A stretch of DNA of 64,000 bases from Escherichia whittamii (GTDB lineage: Bacteria; Pseudomonadota; Gammaproteobacteria; Enterobacterales; Enterobacteriaceae), in contig NZ_JACSQI010000001.1 of assembly GCF_014836715.1 (NCBI RefSeq), positions 440,167 through 504,166 on the forward strand, given 5' to 3'. Shown in pieces: positions 44,674 to 55,139 of this stretch. Position 1 is the first letter of the stretch; each line of letters starts with the position of its first letter. The notes under the pieces are model-generated. The model made no database searches. It was not told the origin of the DNA and saw only the letters and a program-made list of their open reading frames with translations. Made by a program: the position numbers and the translations under genes.

Positions 44674-45389
44674 TCAATGTATTAATTATCGATGATGACG
44701 CAATGGTGGCGGAGCTGAATCGCCGATACGTGGCGCAGATCCCGGGCTTTCAATGCTGCGGAACGGCCTCGACACTGGAAAAAGCCAAAGAGATTATTTT
44801 CAACAGCGACACGCCTATTGACCTGATATTGCTCGATATCTATATGCAGAAAGAGAACGGGCTCGATTTACTTCCGGTACTGCATAACGCTCGCTGCAAA
44901 AGCGATGTGATTGTCATCTCTTCCGCCGCCGATGCCGCGACGATTAAAGATTCGCTGCATTACGGCGTTGTTGATTACCTGATCAAACCCTTCCAGGCAT
45001 CACGCTTTGAAGAGGCGCTCACCGGCTGGCGACAAAAGAAAATGGCGCTGGAGAAGCATCAATATTATGACCAGGCCGAACTGGATCAGCTGATCCACGG
45101 CAGTAGTTCCAACGAACAGGACACTCGCCGCCTGCCGAAAGGGTTAACACCGCAGACCCTTCGTACGCTGTGCCAGTGGATCGACGCTCATCAGGATTAT
45201 GAGTTTTCAACCGACGAGTTGGCCAACGAGGTGAACATCTCGCGCGTTTCCTGTCGCAAATACCTAATCTGGCTGGTCAACTGCCACATCTTATTTACCA
45301 GCATCCATTATGGCGTAACTGGTCGTCCGGTTTACCGTTACCGTATTCAAGCGGAACATTACTCATTGCTGAAACAATATTGCCAATAA
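44670..45389 (+). CDS. dcuR: Response regulator DcuR
   Basis: The partner of DcuS; it activates dcuB, fumB and frdABCD when fumarate is present. The 239-aa protein has a receiver domain with Asp56 as phosphoacceptor (LILLDIYM) and a C-terminal CitB-type helix-turn-helix, with FSTDELANEVNISRVSCRKYL. Start overlaps the end of dcuS (ATGA), so translation is coupled. Its targets dcuB-fumB are the next genes. Confidence 0.97.
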   Translation: MINVLIIDDDAMVAELNRRYVAQIPGFQCCGTASTLEKAKEIIFNSDTPIDLILLDIYMQKENGLDLLPVLHNARCKSDVIVISSAADAATIKDSLHYGVVDYLIKPFQASRFEEALTGWRQKKMALEKHQYYDQAELDQLIHGSSSNEQDTRRLPKGLTPQTLRTLCQWIDAHQDYEFSTDELANEVNISRVSCRKYLIWLVNCHILFTSIHYGVTGRPVYRYRIQAEHYSLLKQYCQ

Positions 45390-45959
45390 CACATCCCTGG
45401 TTATCCGCAAGTAACAATTATTGCAGTAATGCAAAAGAACACTGGCACAAGTTACATCACCCATCAGTAAAACTTGTGCCAGATCAAATATAATTATCCC
45501 CTTCTCATCCCAGCAATTTAATATTCTTTAGGATAAATAGTGTTTTTAATTTCAAAACGCTAACAAAAGTTAATTAACTATTATGTCACCCGCATTATGT
45601 GTATTTTTACCCACAAATGGGTAGATCAGAATAATCTATAACCTAAATGATAATCACCCTTAGAACATAAAACATACTAATAAATATCAATAAGATAGTG
45701 AAAAACAAACCATTAACATCTGCGCAGCACAAACTATAACCCCATCGCCAGAGAGTATTTTTCTCTGAAAAAGTCGCTTATCACAGTGTATTAATTTATC
45801 GCTGCCTGAATCAGCCAATATTCACTGTGAAGTAATTACTCAGGCCAGTAACGACCAAAAGGATATTTAGTCAGGCTCTGAAAAAAGTTCATACGAAACA
45901 GAACGAGACTGCGTTCTATTCAGTAGAAATTTAAATGGGATTATCGTGAGGGGTCACAA
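45390..45959 (+). other. dcuR-dcuB intergenic region
   Basis: 570 bp without a gene. CTGGCACAAGTT / AACTTGTGCCAG (45442-45482) is a perfect 12-bp hairpin that probably ends dcuSR. Beyond it the sequence is AT-rich and should hold the dcuB promoter, known to respond to FNR, DcuR, NarL and CRP. I could not single out a convincing FNR palindrome by eye. Confidence 0.6.
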
Positions 45960-47300
45960 ATGTTATTTACTATCCAACTTATCATAATATTGATATGTCT
46001 GTTCTATGGTGCCAGAAAGGGCGGTATCGCACTAGGTTTATTAGGCGGTATCGGCCTCGTCATTCTGGTATTCGTCTTCCATCTTCAGCCGGGTAAACCA
46101 CCGGTTGACGTTATGCTGGTTATCATCGCGGTGGTGGCGGCATCGGCCACATTGCAAGCCTCGGGCGGCCTTGACGTCATGCTGCAAATTGCCGAGAAAC
46201 TGCTGCGCCGCAATCCGAAATATGTCTCCATTGTCGCGCCGTTTGTTACCTGTACGCTGACCATTCTTTGCGGTACAGGTCACGTGGTTTACACCATCCT
46301 GCCAATCATCTACGACGTGGCAATTAAGAACAATATCCGTCCGGAACGTCCGATGGCGGCAAGTTCTATCGGTGCACAGATGGGGATTATCGCAAGCCCG
46401 GTGTCGGTTGCGGTAGTATCACTGGTCGCAATGCTGGGTAACGTTACCTTTGATGGTCGTCATCTTGAGTTCCTCGACCTGCTTGCTATCACCATTCCAT
46501 CTACTTTGTTAGGTATCCTGGCAATCGGTATCTTCAGTTGGTTCCGCGGTAAGGATCTGGATAAAGACGAAGAGTTCCAGAAATTCATCTCCGTACCGGA
46601 AAACCGTGAATACGTTTACGGTGATACCGCGACGCTGCTGGATAAAAAGCTGCCGAAAAGTAACTGGCTGGCTATGTGGATCTTCCTCGGGGCAATCGCC
46701 GTGGTCGCACTTCTCGGTGCTGATTCGGACCTGCGTCCATCCTTCGGCGGCAAACCGCTGTCGATGGTGCTGGTTATTCAAATGTTTATGCTGCTAACCG
46801 GCGCGCTGATTATTATCCTGACCAAAACCAATCCCGCGTCTATCTCAAAAAACGAAGTCTTCCGTTCCGGTATGATCGCCATCGTGGCGGTGTACGGTAT
46901 TGCATGGATGGCAGAAACCATGTTCGGTGCGCATATGTCTGAAATTCAGGGCGTACTGGGTGAAATGGTGAAAGAGTATCCGTGGGCCTATGCCATTGTT
47001 CTGCTGCTGGTTTCCAAGTTTGTAAACTCCCAGGCCGCGGCGCTGGCGGCGATTGTTCCTGTCGCACTGGCGATTGGCGTTGACCCGGCTTACATCGTGG
47101 CTTCAGCACCGGCTTGCTACGGTTATTATATCCTGCCGACCTATCCGAGCGATCTGGCAGCGATTCAGTTTGACCGTTCCGGCACCACCCACATCGGTCG
47201 CTTCGTCATCAACCACAGCTTTATTCTGCCAGGGTTGATTGGCGTGAGCGTATCTTGCGTCTTTGGCTGGATCTTCGCCGCGATGTACGGGTTCTTATAA
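45960..47300 (+). CDS. dcuB: Anaerobic C4-dicarboxylate antiporter DcuB
   Basis: The main fumarate:succinate antiporter in anaerobic fumarate respiration; it also acts as co-sensor with DcuS. The 446-aa protein has about 12 hydrophobic segments and shares [13 protein letters not shown] and LPTYPSDL with DcuA. It is cotranscribed with fumB 77 bp downstream. Confidence 0.97.
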   Translation: MLFTIQLIIILICLFYGARKGGIALGLLGGIGLVILVFVFHLQPGKPPVDVMLVIIAVVAASATLQASGGLDVMLQIAEKLLRRNPKYVSIVAPFVTCTLTILCGTGHVVYTILPIIYDVAIKNNIRPERPMAASSIGAQMGIIASPVSVAVVSLVAMLGNVTFDGRHLEFLDLLAITIPSTLLGILAIGIFSWFRGKDLDKDEEFQKFISVPENREYVYGDTATLLDKKLPKSNWLAMWIFLGAIAVVALLGADSDLRPSFGGKPLSMVLVIQMFMLLTGALIIILTKTNPASISKNEVFRSGMIAIVAVYGIAWMAETMFGAHMSEIQGVLGEMVKEYPWAYAIVLLLVSKFVNSQAAALAAIVPVALAIGVDPAYIVASAPACYGYYILPTYPSDLAAIQFDRSGTTHIGRFVINHSFILPGLIGVSVSCVFGWIFAAMYGFL

Positions 47301-47377
47301 ATGCACTTTGCGTGCCGCCCGTCGCTGTGCGGCACGCCATTTTCGTATAACAAATACAGAGTTACAGGCTGGAAGCT

Positions 47378-49024
47378 ATGTCAAACAAACCATTTATCTA
47401 CCAGGCGCCTTTCCCGATGGGGAAAGACAATACCGAATACTATCTGCTCACTTCCGATTACGTTAGCGTTGCCGAATTCGACGGCGAAACCATTCTGAAG
47501 GTGGAAGCAGAAGCCCTGACCCTGCTGGCGCAGCAAGCCTTCCACGACGCCTCTTTCATGCTCCGCCCGGCACACCAGAAACAGGTTGCTTCTATTCTTC
47601 ACGACCCTGAAGCCAGCGAGAACGATAAGTACGTGGCGCTGCAATTCTTGAGAAACTCCGAAATCGCCGCCAAAGGTGTACTGCCGACCTGCCAGGATAC
47701 CGGCACCGCGATCATTGTTGGTAAAAAAGGTCAGCGCGTATGGACCGGCGGCGGTGATGAAGAAGCACTGTCGAAAGGTGTCTATAACACTTATATCGAA
47801 GATAACCTGCGCTATTCACAAAACGCACCGCTGGACATGTACAAAGAGGTCAACACCGGCACTAACCTGCCTGCGCAAATCGACCTGTACGCGGTGGATG
47901 GCGATGAGTACAAATTCCTCTGCGTCGCCAAAGGCGGCGGCTCTGCCAACAAAACCTATCTCTATCAGGAAACTAAAGCCCTACTGACTCCGGGTAAACT
48001 GAAAAACTTCCTCGTCGAGAAAATGCGTACCCTCGGTACTGCAGCTTGCCCGCCGTACCATATCGCGTTTGTGATTGGCGGCACTTCTGCGGAAACCAAC
48101 CTGAAAACCGTCAAGTTAGCAAGTGCTCACTATTATGATGAACTGCCGACTGAAGGGAACGAACACGGTCAGGCGTTCCGCGATGTACAACTGGAACAGG
48201 AACTGCTCGAAGAAGCCCAGAAACTCGGCCTCGGCGCGCAATTTGGCGGTAAATATTTTGCCCACGATATCCGCGTAATCCGCCTGCCGCGTCACGGCGC
48301 TTCCTGCCCGGTCGGTATGGGCGTTTCCTGCTCCGCTGACCGTAACATCAAAGCGAAAATTAACCGCGAAGGTATCTGGATCGAAAAACTGGAACACAAC
48401 CCAGGCCAGTACATTCCGGAAGAACTGCGCCAGGCTGGTGAAGGCGAAGCGGTGAAAGTCGATCTCAACCGCCCGATGAAAGAGATCCTCGCCCAGCTTT
48501 CGCAATATCCGGTGTCCACTCGTTTGTCGCTCACCGGCACCATTATCGTGGGTCGCGATATTGCGCACGCCAAGCTGAAAGAGCTGATCGACGCTGGTAA
48601 AGAGCTGCCGCAGTACATCAAAGATCACCCGATCTACTACGCGGGTCCGGCAAAAACACCCGCCGGTTATCCTTCTGGTTCACTTGGCCCAACCACAGCA
48701 GGCCGGATGGACTCCTACGTGGATCTGCTGCAATCCCACGGCGGTAGCATGATCATGCTGGCGAAAGGTAACCGCAGTCAGCAGGTCACCGACGCATGTC
48801 ATAAACATGGCGGCTTCTACCTCGGCAGCATCGGCGGCCCGGCGGCGGTACTGGCGCAGCAGAGCATCAAGCATCTGGAATGCGTCGCTTATCCGGAACT
48901 GGGTATGGAAGCAATCTGGAAAATCGAAGTAGAAGATTTCCCGGCGTTTATCCTGGTCGATGACAAAGGCAACGACTTCTTCCAGCAAATCGTCAACAAA
49001 CAGTGCGCGAACTGCACTAAGTAA
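47378..49024 (+). CDS. fumB: Fumarate hydratase class I, anaerobic (FumB)
   Basis: An oxygen-sensitive [4Fe-4S] fumarase that converts malate to fumarate under anaerobiosis. The 548-aa protein has cluster cysteines in [20 protein letters not shown] and the KSRQ-type region, and the signature TAGRMDSY near residue 450. It is the distal gene of dcuB-fumB, so fumarate supply and exchange are made together. A G/C-rich hairpin at 49032-49075 follows. Confidence 0.97.
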   Translation: MSNKPFIYQAPFPMGKDNTEYYLLTSDYVSVAEFDGETILKVEAEALTLLAQQAFHDASFMLRPAHQKQVASILHDPEASENDKYVALQFLRNSEIAAKGVLPTCQDTGTAIIVGKKGQRVWTGGGDEEALSKGVYNTYIEDNLRYSQNAPLDMYKEVNTGTNLPAQIDLYAVDGDEYKFLCVAKGGGSANKTYLYQETKALLTPGKLKNFLVEKMRTLGTAACPPYHIAFVIGGTSAETNLKTVKLASAHYYDELPTEGNEHGQAFRDVQLEQELLEEAQKLGLGAQFGGKYFAHDIRVIRLPRHGASCPVGMGVSCSADRNIKAKINREGIWIEKLEHNPGQYIPEELRQAGEGEAVKVDLNRPMKEILAQLSQYPVSTRLSLTGTIIVGRDIAHAKLKELIDAGKELPQYIKDHPIYYAGPAKTPAGYPSGSLGPTTAGRMDSYVDLLQSHGGSMIMLAKGNRSQQVTDACHKHGGFYLGSIGGPAAVLAQQSIKHLECVAYPELGMEAIWKIEVEDFPAFILVDDKGNDFFQQIVNKQCANCTK

Positions 49025-49031
49025 CCTCTTC

Positions 49032-49075
49032 GGCCCGGCGCCTGGCGGCATGCTGCCAGGTGATCCCCCCGGGCC
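49032..49075 (+). terminator. Long hairpin after fumB
   Basis: A two-part stem, GGCCCGG / CCGGGCC outside and CCTGGC / GCCAGG inside, with an asymmetrical bulge. No T run follows, so it may protect the mRNA end rather than terminate alone. Confidence 0.55.
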
Positions 49076-49146
49076 ACCTCTTCTGCAGTTGTAATTTCAC
49101 ACTTGCTGGTGAATAGTCAGTATTTTCCCTGACTTGCGAACTCACC

Positions 49147-49797
49147 ATGATCCGCACACTCAAGCCATTAATTCTTAACTCCGGCGCGCTGGTACTAACG
49201 TTAATCCTGATTTACACCGGCATTTCGGCCCATGACAAACTCACCTGGTTGATGGAGGTGACACCCGTGATTATCGTGGTGCCACTACTGCTTGCCACCG
49301 CCAGATGTTACCCGTTAACACCGCTTCTCTATACGCTGATTTTCTTTCACGCCATCATCCTGATGGTCGGCGGGCAGTACACCTACGCGAAAGTCCCCAT
49401 CGGTTTTGACGTGCAGGAGTGGTTAGGATTGAGCCGTAATCCGTATGACAAGCTGGGACATTTTTTCCAGGGGCTGGTACCTGCGCTGGTGGCACGAGAA
49501 ATCCTCGTGCGTGGGATGTACGTGCGTGGACGTAAAATGGTGGCGTTTCTGGTCTGCTGCGTAGCGCTGGCGATTAGCGCGATGTATGAACTGATCGAGT
49601 GGTGGGCGGCGCTGGCGATGGGCCAGGGAGCGGATGATTTTCTCGGTACTCAGGGCGACCAGTGGGACACGCAATCCGATATGTTCTGTGCGCTGCTGGG
49701 CGCATTAACTACCGTGATATTGCTCGCTCGTCTTCACTGTCGCCAGTTACGGCGCTATGGCCTTATCACCAGAGCGCCGGAAGCAATTACACCTTAG
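49147..49797 (+). CDS. yjdF: Inner membrane protein YjdF (DUF2238), altered C-terminus
   Basis: A membrane protein of unknown function with about six hydrophobic helices. It is 216 aa. By recollection K-12 YjdF is 209 aa, and here the sequence after GLIT (residue 208) is RAPEAITP and then a stop, which is likely encoded by DNA from the other side of the melB deletion. Its stop codon overlaps that of convergent melA by 4 nt. Confidence 0.9.
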   Translation: MIRTLKPLILNSGALVLTLILIYTGISAHDKLTWLMEVTPVIIVVPLLLATARCYPLTPLLYTLIFFHAIILMVGGQYTYAKVPIGFDVQEWLGLSRNPYDKLGHFFQGLVPALVAREILVRGMYVRGRKMVAFLVCCVALAISAMYELIEWWAALAMGQGADDFLGTQGDQWDTQSDMFCALLGALTTVILLARLHCRQLRRYGLITRAPEAITP

Positions 49798-51149
49798 CGG
49801 TGCAACCAGCCAGGCAGCCAGTCGCCGTGAGCGGCAATCAGGTCGTCAACAAGAGCATAAATTTCGTCAATGCCCAGCACGGCGGCGGTGTGCGGGTCCA
49901 TCATTGCGGCGTGGTAAACACGGTCACGGTTTTCGGTGAGAATGGCTTCGGTCAGCAGCGTCTGTACGTTGATATTGGTTTGCATCAGGGCAGCCAGATG
50001 CGAAGGCAGCGTACCGACTTTGGTTGGCTGAATACCATTGGCGTCAACCAGACAGGCCACTTCCACACAGCATCCTTGCGGCAGGTTATCAATCAAACCA
50101 TCGTTACGGACGTTGCCGTAAATTACACTCGGTTCACCGGTCCAGATAGCGTTCATAATCGTACTGGCATATTCCCGCGACGGTTTAATATCAATCCGGG
50201 AGGCGTTCTTATACTCCTCCAGCTCTTTATGCCAGTTCGCCAACTGTTCAACACAGCGTTTCGGATACTCATCTAACGGCACTTTATAACGCTCAATCAA
50301 ATCCTCGCGACCTGGTTTAATAAACCAGGGCGTGTATTCGGCAAAGTGTTCTGACGATTCCGTGACGAAGTAGCCCAGCTTTTTGAACATTTCATAGCGC
50401 ACAATATTCTGGCAACGGGTATTACCATGAATATTCGGTTTCGGTGCCTGGCCTGCGTCATAAGCCGCCAGCAATTCCGGGTAGAGATCCACGTAACTGC
50501 CGTCTGCGGTTTTGCGCTCCAGCTCCAGGTAGAACGCCATATGGTTAATACCTGCGCAACGATAACGCAGCGTGGACGGATCGATGTTCAGGTCGCGGGC
50601 CAGCTCTTCCGCCGTTCCCTGCACCGAGTGGCACAGCCCCACCTGTTTGATATGCGGATAGCGGGCATACATCGCCCAGGTATTCATCGCCATCGGGTTA
50701 ACGTAATTGAGCATGGTGGCATCGGGGCAAACTTCCGTCATGTCCTCGCAAATCTGCCACAGATGTGGAATGGTACGTAGCGCACGCATAATGCCGCCCG
50801 GCCCCAGCGTATCGGCAATGGTTTGTTCCAGACCGTGGCGCTTACAGATCTCAAAATCCGTCACCGTGCAGGGTTCATAACCGCCAATCTGAAACGCCAC
50901 CACGACAAAATCGGCGTCCTGTAAGGCTTCTTTCTGTTCGGTGTGACAGGTGATTTTGCCGCTGGCCCCTGCTGAATCCATCAACTTGCGCACCACAATG
51001 TGCGACTCTTCCAGGCGGGTGGGATCAATGTCCATCAGAGCGATATGCGCCGTTTTCAGCGCCTCACGGTGAAACACATCACCTAGAATATTTTTAACGA
51101 AAATTGTCGAACCAGCGCCGATAAATGTAATTTTGGGTGCAGACATCAT
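49794..51149 (-). CDS. melA: Alpha-galactosidase MelA
   Basis: A glycoside hydrolase family 4 enzyme that splits melibiose; it needs NAD+ and a divalent metal. The 451-aa protein has the N-terminal NAD-binding fold (KITFIGAGSTIF) and the family segments CHSVQGTAEELA and GINHMAFYLEL. It is full length. In K-12 melB, the melibiose carrier, follows it; here the next gene on that side is yjdF, overlapping in the opposite direction. It is divergent from melR. Confidence 0.96.
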   Translation of the reverse strand: MMSAPKITFIGAGSTIFVKNILGDVFHREALKTAHIALMDIDPTRLEESHIVVRKLMDSAGASGKITCHTEQKEALQDADFVVVAFQIGGYEPCTVTDFEICKRHGLEQTIADTLGPGGIMRALRTIPHLWQICEDMTEVCPDATMLNYVNPMAMNTWAMYARYPHIKQVGLCHSVQGTAEELARDLNIDPSTLRYRCAGINHMAFYLELERKTADGSYVDLYPELLAAYDAGQAPKPNIHGNTRCQNIVRYEMFKKLGYFVTESSEHFAEYTPWFIKPGREDLIERYKVPLDEYPKRCVEQLANWHKELEEYKNASRIDIKPSREYASTIMNAIWTGEPSVIYGNVRNDGLIDNLPQGCCVEVACLVDANGIQPTKVGTLPSHLAALMQTNINVQTLLTEAILTENRDRVYHAAMMDPHTAAVLGIDEIYALVDDLIAAHGDWLPGWLHR

Positions 51150-51431
51150 GCAGATCTCCTGGCTTGCTTGAATGTCGTCATCATGGCAGGCGATACCACA
51201 GAAAACTTCCGGCTTCCCCGCTGAACATTCCCGTAAACTCAGATCCTGAGTGAAGCATCAGTAAATCTGAGTTTATGGGAATAAATTACTTAAAAAGCAG
51301 AGATTTCGGCCTTCTGCTGCTCGGACGATCCCCTCGTCCCTCCGGGAAGAGGGCGAAAACCGTGCTCCCATTCGCAGTCATCCTCACCTGCTCATGTCAT
51401 AATTCTGATAATCCAGGAAAGAGAGCCATCC
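51150..51431. promoter_or_regulatory. melA-melR divergent control region
   Basis: 282 bp with no gene. The inverted or repeated elements around CTGAGTTTATGGGAATAAAT and CCCGTAAACTCAGAT are consistent with MelR binding sites known for this promoter pair. It appears intact despite the loss of melB. Confidence 0.6.
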
Positions 51432-52340
51432 ATGAATACTGATACCTTTATGTGTAGCAGCGATGAAAAGCAGACCCGCAGCCCGCTATCTCTGTACTCG
51501 GAATATCAGCGAATGGAGATTGAGTTTCGTGCACCACATATCATGCCCACCAGCCACTGGCATGGTCAGGTCGAAGTGAATGTGCCTTTCGATGGCGATG
51601 TGGAATACCTGATCAACAATGAAAAAGTGAATATCAATCAGGGGCATATCACGCTGTTCTGGGCCTGTACGCCACATCAGCTAACAGATACAGGAACCTG
51701 TCAGAGCATGGCGATTTTTAATTTACCGATGCATCTGTTTCTCTCCTGGCCGCTGGATAAAGACCTTATAAACCACGTCACTCACGGTATGGTGATCAAA
51801 TCACTGGCGACACAACAGCTTAGTCCGTTTGAAGTGCGTCGCTGGCAGCAGGAACTCAACAGCCCAAATGAGCAAATCCGCCAGCTCGCCATTGATGAAA
51901 TTGGCCTGATGCTCAAGCGATTTAGTCTCTCTGGCTGGGAGCCGGTTCTGGTCAATAAAACCTCGCGTACGCACAAAAACAGCGTCTCGCGCCATGCACA
52001 GTTTTATGTCAGCCAGATGTTGGGCTTTATTGCAGAAAACTACGATCAAGCGCTAACCATCAACGACGTGGCCGAGCATGTCAAACTTAACGCCAACTAT
52101 GCGATGGGGATCTTCCAGCGGGTAATGCAATTGACGATGAAACAGTACATTACGGCGATGCGCATCAACCACGTTCGCGCGTTACTGAGCGATACCGATA
52201 AAAGTATTCTCGATATTGCCCTGACAGCAGGTTTTCGTTCGAGCAGTCGCTTTTACAGCACTTTCGGCAAATATGTCGGTATGTCGCCGCAAAAATACCG
52301 CAAACTTAGCCAACAACGCCGCCAGACGCTTCCCGGATAA
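51432..52340 (+). CDS. melR: Melibiose operon regulator MelR
   Basis: An AraC-family activator that responds to melibiose, working with CRP. The 302-aa protein has an N-terminal cupin domain (about 30-120) and a C-terminal pair of helix-turn-helix motifs (about 200-295), with ILDIALTAGFRSSSRFYSTF. It is full length. It is divergent from melA. Confidence 0.96.
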   Translation: MNTDTFMCSSDEKQTRSPLSLYSEYQRMEIEFRAPHIMPTSHWHGQVEVNVPFDGDVEYLINNEKVNINQGHITLFWACTPHQLTDTGTCQSMAIFNLPMHLFLSWPLDKDLINHVTHGMVIKSLATQQLSPFEVRRWQQELNSPNEQIRQLAIDEIGLMLKRFSLSGWEPVLVNKTSRTHKNSVSRHAQFYVSQMLGFIAENYDQALTINDVAEHVKLNANYAMGIFQRVMQLTMKQYITAMRINHVRALLSDTDKSILDIALTAGFRSSSRFYSTFGKYVGMSPQKYRKLSQQRRQTLPG

Positions 52341-52538
52341 AGATGATATCAGTATCAGCCAAAAAAATAGTTTAGCTGTCGATAATAAGCAGTGAAAACA
52401 ACTTTAAAAATCAATGTAATCACTTGTTTATAAAAATAAAAAAAACAAAAGCGACTGTTTTTCACTCGCTTTACAGCCTGAAATACCCAGAAGATACTTG
52501 CCCGCAACAAAGATTCCTTCATAACCGGGTAAGCAATG

Positions 52539-54806
52539 ATGAAAGTATTAATTGTTGAAAGCGAGTTTCTCCATCAGGACACCTGGGTCGGTAGCGCCGT
52601 TGAGCGTCTGGCAAATGCATTAAGCCAGCAAAATGTTACCGTGATTAAATCCACCTCCTTTGATGACGGCTTTGCCATTCTCTCTTCAAATGAGGCCATT
52701 GATTGTCTGATGTTCAGCTATCAAATGGAACATCCAGACGAACATCAAAACGTCAGAGAATTGATCGGTAAGCTTCATGAGCGCCAACAAAACGTGCCGG
52801 TCTTCCTGTTGGGCGATCGGGAAAAAGCCCTCGCTGCAATGGATCGCGACCTGCTGGAGCTTGTCGATGAATTCGCCTGGATTCTGGAAGATACCTCCGA
52901 TTTTATTGCTGGACGCGCCGTTGCTGCGATGACCCGCTATCGTCAGCAACTGTTACCGCCACTGTTCAGCGCGCTGATGAAATATAGCGACATCCACGAG
53001 TATTCCTGGGCCGCACCGGGCCACCAGGGTGGTGTCGGCTTTACCAAAACGCCAGCTGGACGTTTCTACCATGACTATTATGGTGAAAATCTGTTCCGTA
53101 CCGACATGGGCATCGAAAGAACTTCCCTTGGTTCTTTACTTGACCATACTGGCGCATTTGGCGAAAGCGAAAAATATGCCGCGCGCGTATTTGGCGCCGA
53201 TCGTTCCTGGTCAGTCGTCGTCGGGACTTCTGGCTCTAACCGCACCATCATGCAGGCTTGCATGACCGATAACGATGTGGTGGTCGTTGACCGTAACTGC
53301 CACAAATCCATCGAACAAGGCTTAATGCTGACTGGCGCGAAACCGGTCTACATGGTGCCAAGCCGCAACCGCTACGGCATTATCGGGCCAATCTACCCGC
53401 AGGAAATGCAGCCTGAAACCTTACAGAAGAAAATCAGCGAAAGCCCGCTGACCAAAGATAAAGTTGGGCAAAAACCCTCTTACTGCGTGGTAACCAACTG
53501 CACCTACGACGGCGTCTGCTACAACGCCAAAGAAGCGCAGGATCTGCTGGAAAAAACCTCCGATCGTCTGCACTTCGACGAAGCCTGGTACGGTTATGCG
53601 CGTTTTAACCCGATCTATGCCGATCACTACGCCATGCGCGGTGAACCGGGCGATCATAACGGCCCAACCGTTTTCGCGACCCACTCCACTCACAAACTGC
53701 TGAATGCGCTGTCGCAGGCGTCTTACATTCATGTGCGTGAAGGCCGTGGCGCGATTAACTTCTCTCGCTTTAATCAGGCATATATGATGCATGCCACCAC
53801 TTCTCCGTTGTATGCCATCTGCGCATCAAACGATGTGGCAGTATCGATGATGGACGGCAATAGCGGCCTGTCGCTGACGCAGGAAGTGATCGACGAAGCG
53901 GTCGATTTCCGTCAGGCAATGGCGCGGTTGTATAAAGAATTTACCGACGAAGGAAACTGGTTCTTTAAACCGTGGAATAAAGACGTGGTTACCGACCCGG
54001 AAACTGGCAAAACCTATGACTTTGCCGACGCGCCGAGCAAACTGCTGACCACCGTTCAGGACTGCTGGGTAATGCACCCAGGCGAAAGCTGGCACGGCTT
54101 TAAAGATATCCCGGACAACTGGAGCATGCTCGACCCGATTAAAGTCAGCATCCTCGCGCCGGGGATGGGAGAAGACGGCGAACTGGAAGAGACTGGCGTA
54201 CCTGCTGCACTGGTCACCGCCTGGCTTGGTCGTCACGGCATTGTGCCAACCCGCACCACTGACTTCCAGATTATGTTCCTGTTCTCTATGGGCGTAACCC
54301 GTGGGAAATGGGGAACTCTGGTTAACACACTTTGCTCTTTCAAACGCCACTACGACGCTAATACACCGCTGGCGCTGGTGATGCCGGAACTTGCTGCGCA
54401 ATATCCTGACACTTACGCGAATATGGGTATTCACGATCTGGGCGACAAAATGTTTGCCTGGCTGAAAGAAAACAACCCAGGCGCACGGTTGAACGAAGCC
54501 TATTCTGGCCTGCCGGTGGCTGAAATCACCCCGCGTGAAGCCTACAACGCGATTGTCGATAACAACGTCGAACTGGTATCCATTGAAAACCTGCCTGGAC
54601 GTATTGCGGCGAACTCTGTCATCCCGTATCCGCCAGGAATCCCAATGCTGCTCTCTGGCGAAAACTTCGGCGATAAAAACAGTCCGCAGGTAAGCTATTT
54701 ACGCTCACTACAATCCTGGGATCATCATTTCCCTGGTTTCGAACACGAAACTGAAGGTACCGAAATTATTGATGGTATTTACCACGTGATGTGTGTGAAA
54801 GCGTAA
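52539..54806 (+). CDS. adiA: Acid-inducible arginine decarboxylase AdiA
   Basis: A PLP enzyme converting arginine to agmatine with use of a cytoplasmic proton (acid resistance system 3). The 755-aa protein has a wing domain (about 1-130) and the PLP core with STHKLL (Lys386). It is related to CadA over its whole length. Two ATGs are in tandem; the second (52539) gives the K-12 length, the first (52536) adds one Met. adiY and the antiporter adiC follow. Confidence 0.97.
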   Translation: MKVLIVESEFLHQDTWVGSAVERLANALSQQNVTVIKSTSFDDGFAILSSNEAIDCLMFSYQMEHPDEHQNVRELIGKLHERQQNVPVFLLGDREKALAAMDRDLLELVDEFAWILEDTSDFIAGRAVAAMTRYRQQLLPPLFSALMKYSDIHEYSWAAPGHQGGVGFTKTPAGRFYHDYYGENLFRTDMGIERTSLGSLLDHTGAFGESEKYAARVFGADRSWSVVVGTSGSNRTIMQACMTDNDVVVVDRNCHKSIEQGLMLTGAKPVYMVPSRNRYGIIGPIYPQEMQPETLQKKISESPLTKDKVGQKPSYCVVTNCTYDGVCYNAKEAQDLLEKTSDRLHFDEAWYGYARFNPIYADHYAMRGEPGDHNGPTVFATHSTHKLLNALSQASYIHVREGRGAINFSRFNQAYMMHATTSPLYAICASNDVAVSMMDGNSGLSLTQEVIDEAVDFRQAMARLYKEFTDEGNWFFKPWNKDVVTDPETGKTYDFADAPSKLLTTVQDCWVMHPGESWHGFKDIPDNWSMLDPIKVSILAPGMGEDGELEETGVPAALVTAWLGRHGIVPTRTTDFQIMFLFSMGVTRGKWGTLVNTLCSFKRHYDANTPLALVMPELAAQYPDTYANMGIHDLGDKMFAWLKENNPGARLNEAYSGLPVAEITPREAYNAIVDNNVELVSIENLPGRIAANSVIPYPPGIPMLLSGENFGDKNSPQVSYLRSLQSWDHHFPGFEHETEGTEIIDGIYHVMCVKA

Positions 54807-54822
54807 CCACTATTCCGCTGAA

Positions 54823-54850
54823 GGCGTAATTGTTTAAATAACATTACGCC
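54823..54850 (+). terminator. First hairpin after adiA
   Basis: GGCGTAAT / ATTACGCC, extended by TGTT / AACA-like pairing, forms a stem about 17 bp after the adiA stop. A second, stronger terminator follows at 54924-54950. Confidence 0.55.
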
Positions 54851-54923
54851 GCCTGGCCTGAGGCCTTTTGAGTATGGCAACGTTTTCATAAAAATTGCTG
54901 CAAACAAAAATGTCATACTTTTT

Positions 54924-54950
54924 GCGCGGTCCCACCCCGCGCTTTTTTTT
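54924..54950 (+). terminator. adiA terminator
   Basis: A stem GCGCGG / CCGCGC with a 7-nt loop is followed by eight T. Together with 54823-54850 it separates adiA from adiY in the 333-bp gap. The remaining AT-rich part (54951-55139) presumably holds the adiY promoter. Confidence 0.9.
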
Positions 54951-55139
54951 GCCTGTTATTTACACTTTTTCAGCATGTAAAAATTTTTGTACATGAGAAA
55001 TTACTATAAAAATTTGTAATATTAGTAAAACACGTTATTTTTATGCATGTTTTGATTCGTCATACAATTATATAACCATTTCCCCGTATCGCTCTTCCTG
55101 GCGAAAACGGGTCTTTTATTTGCATTCAGGAGTACATGT

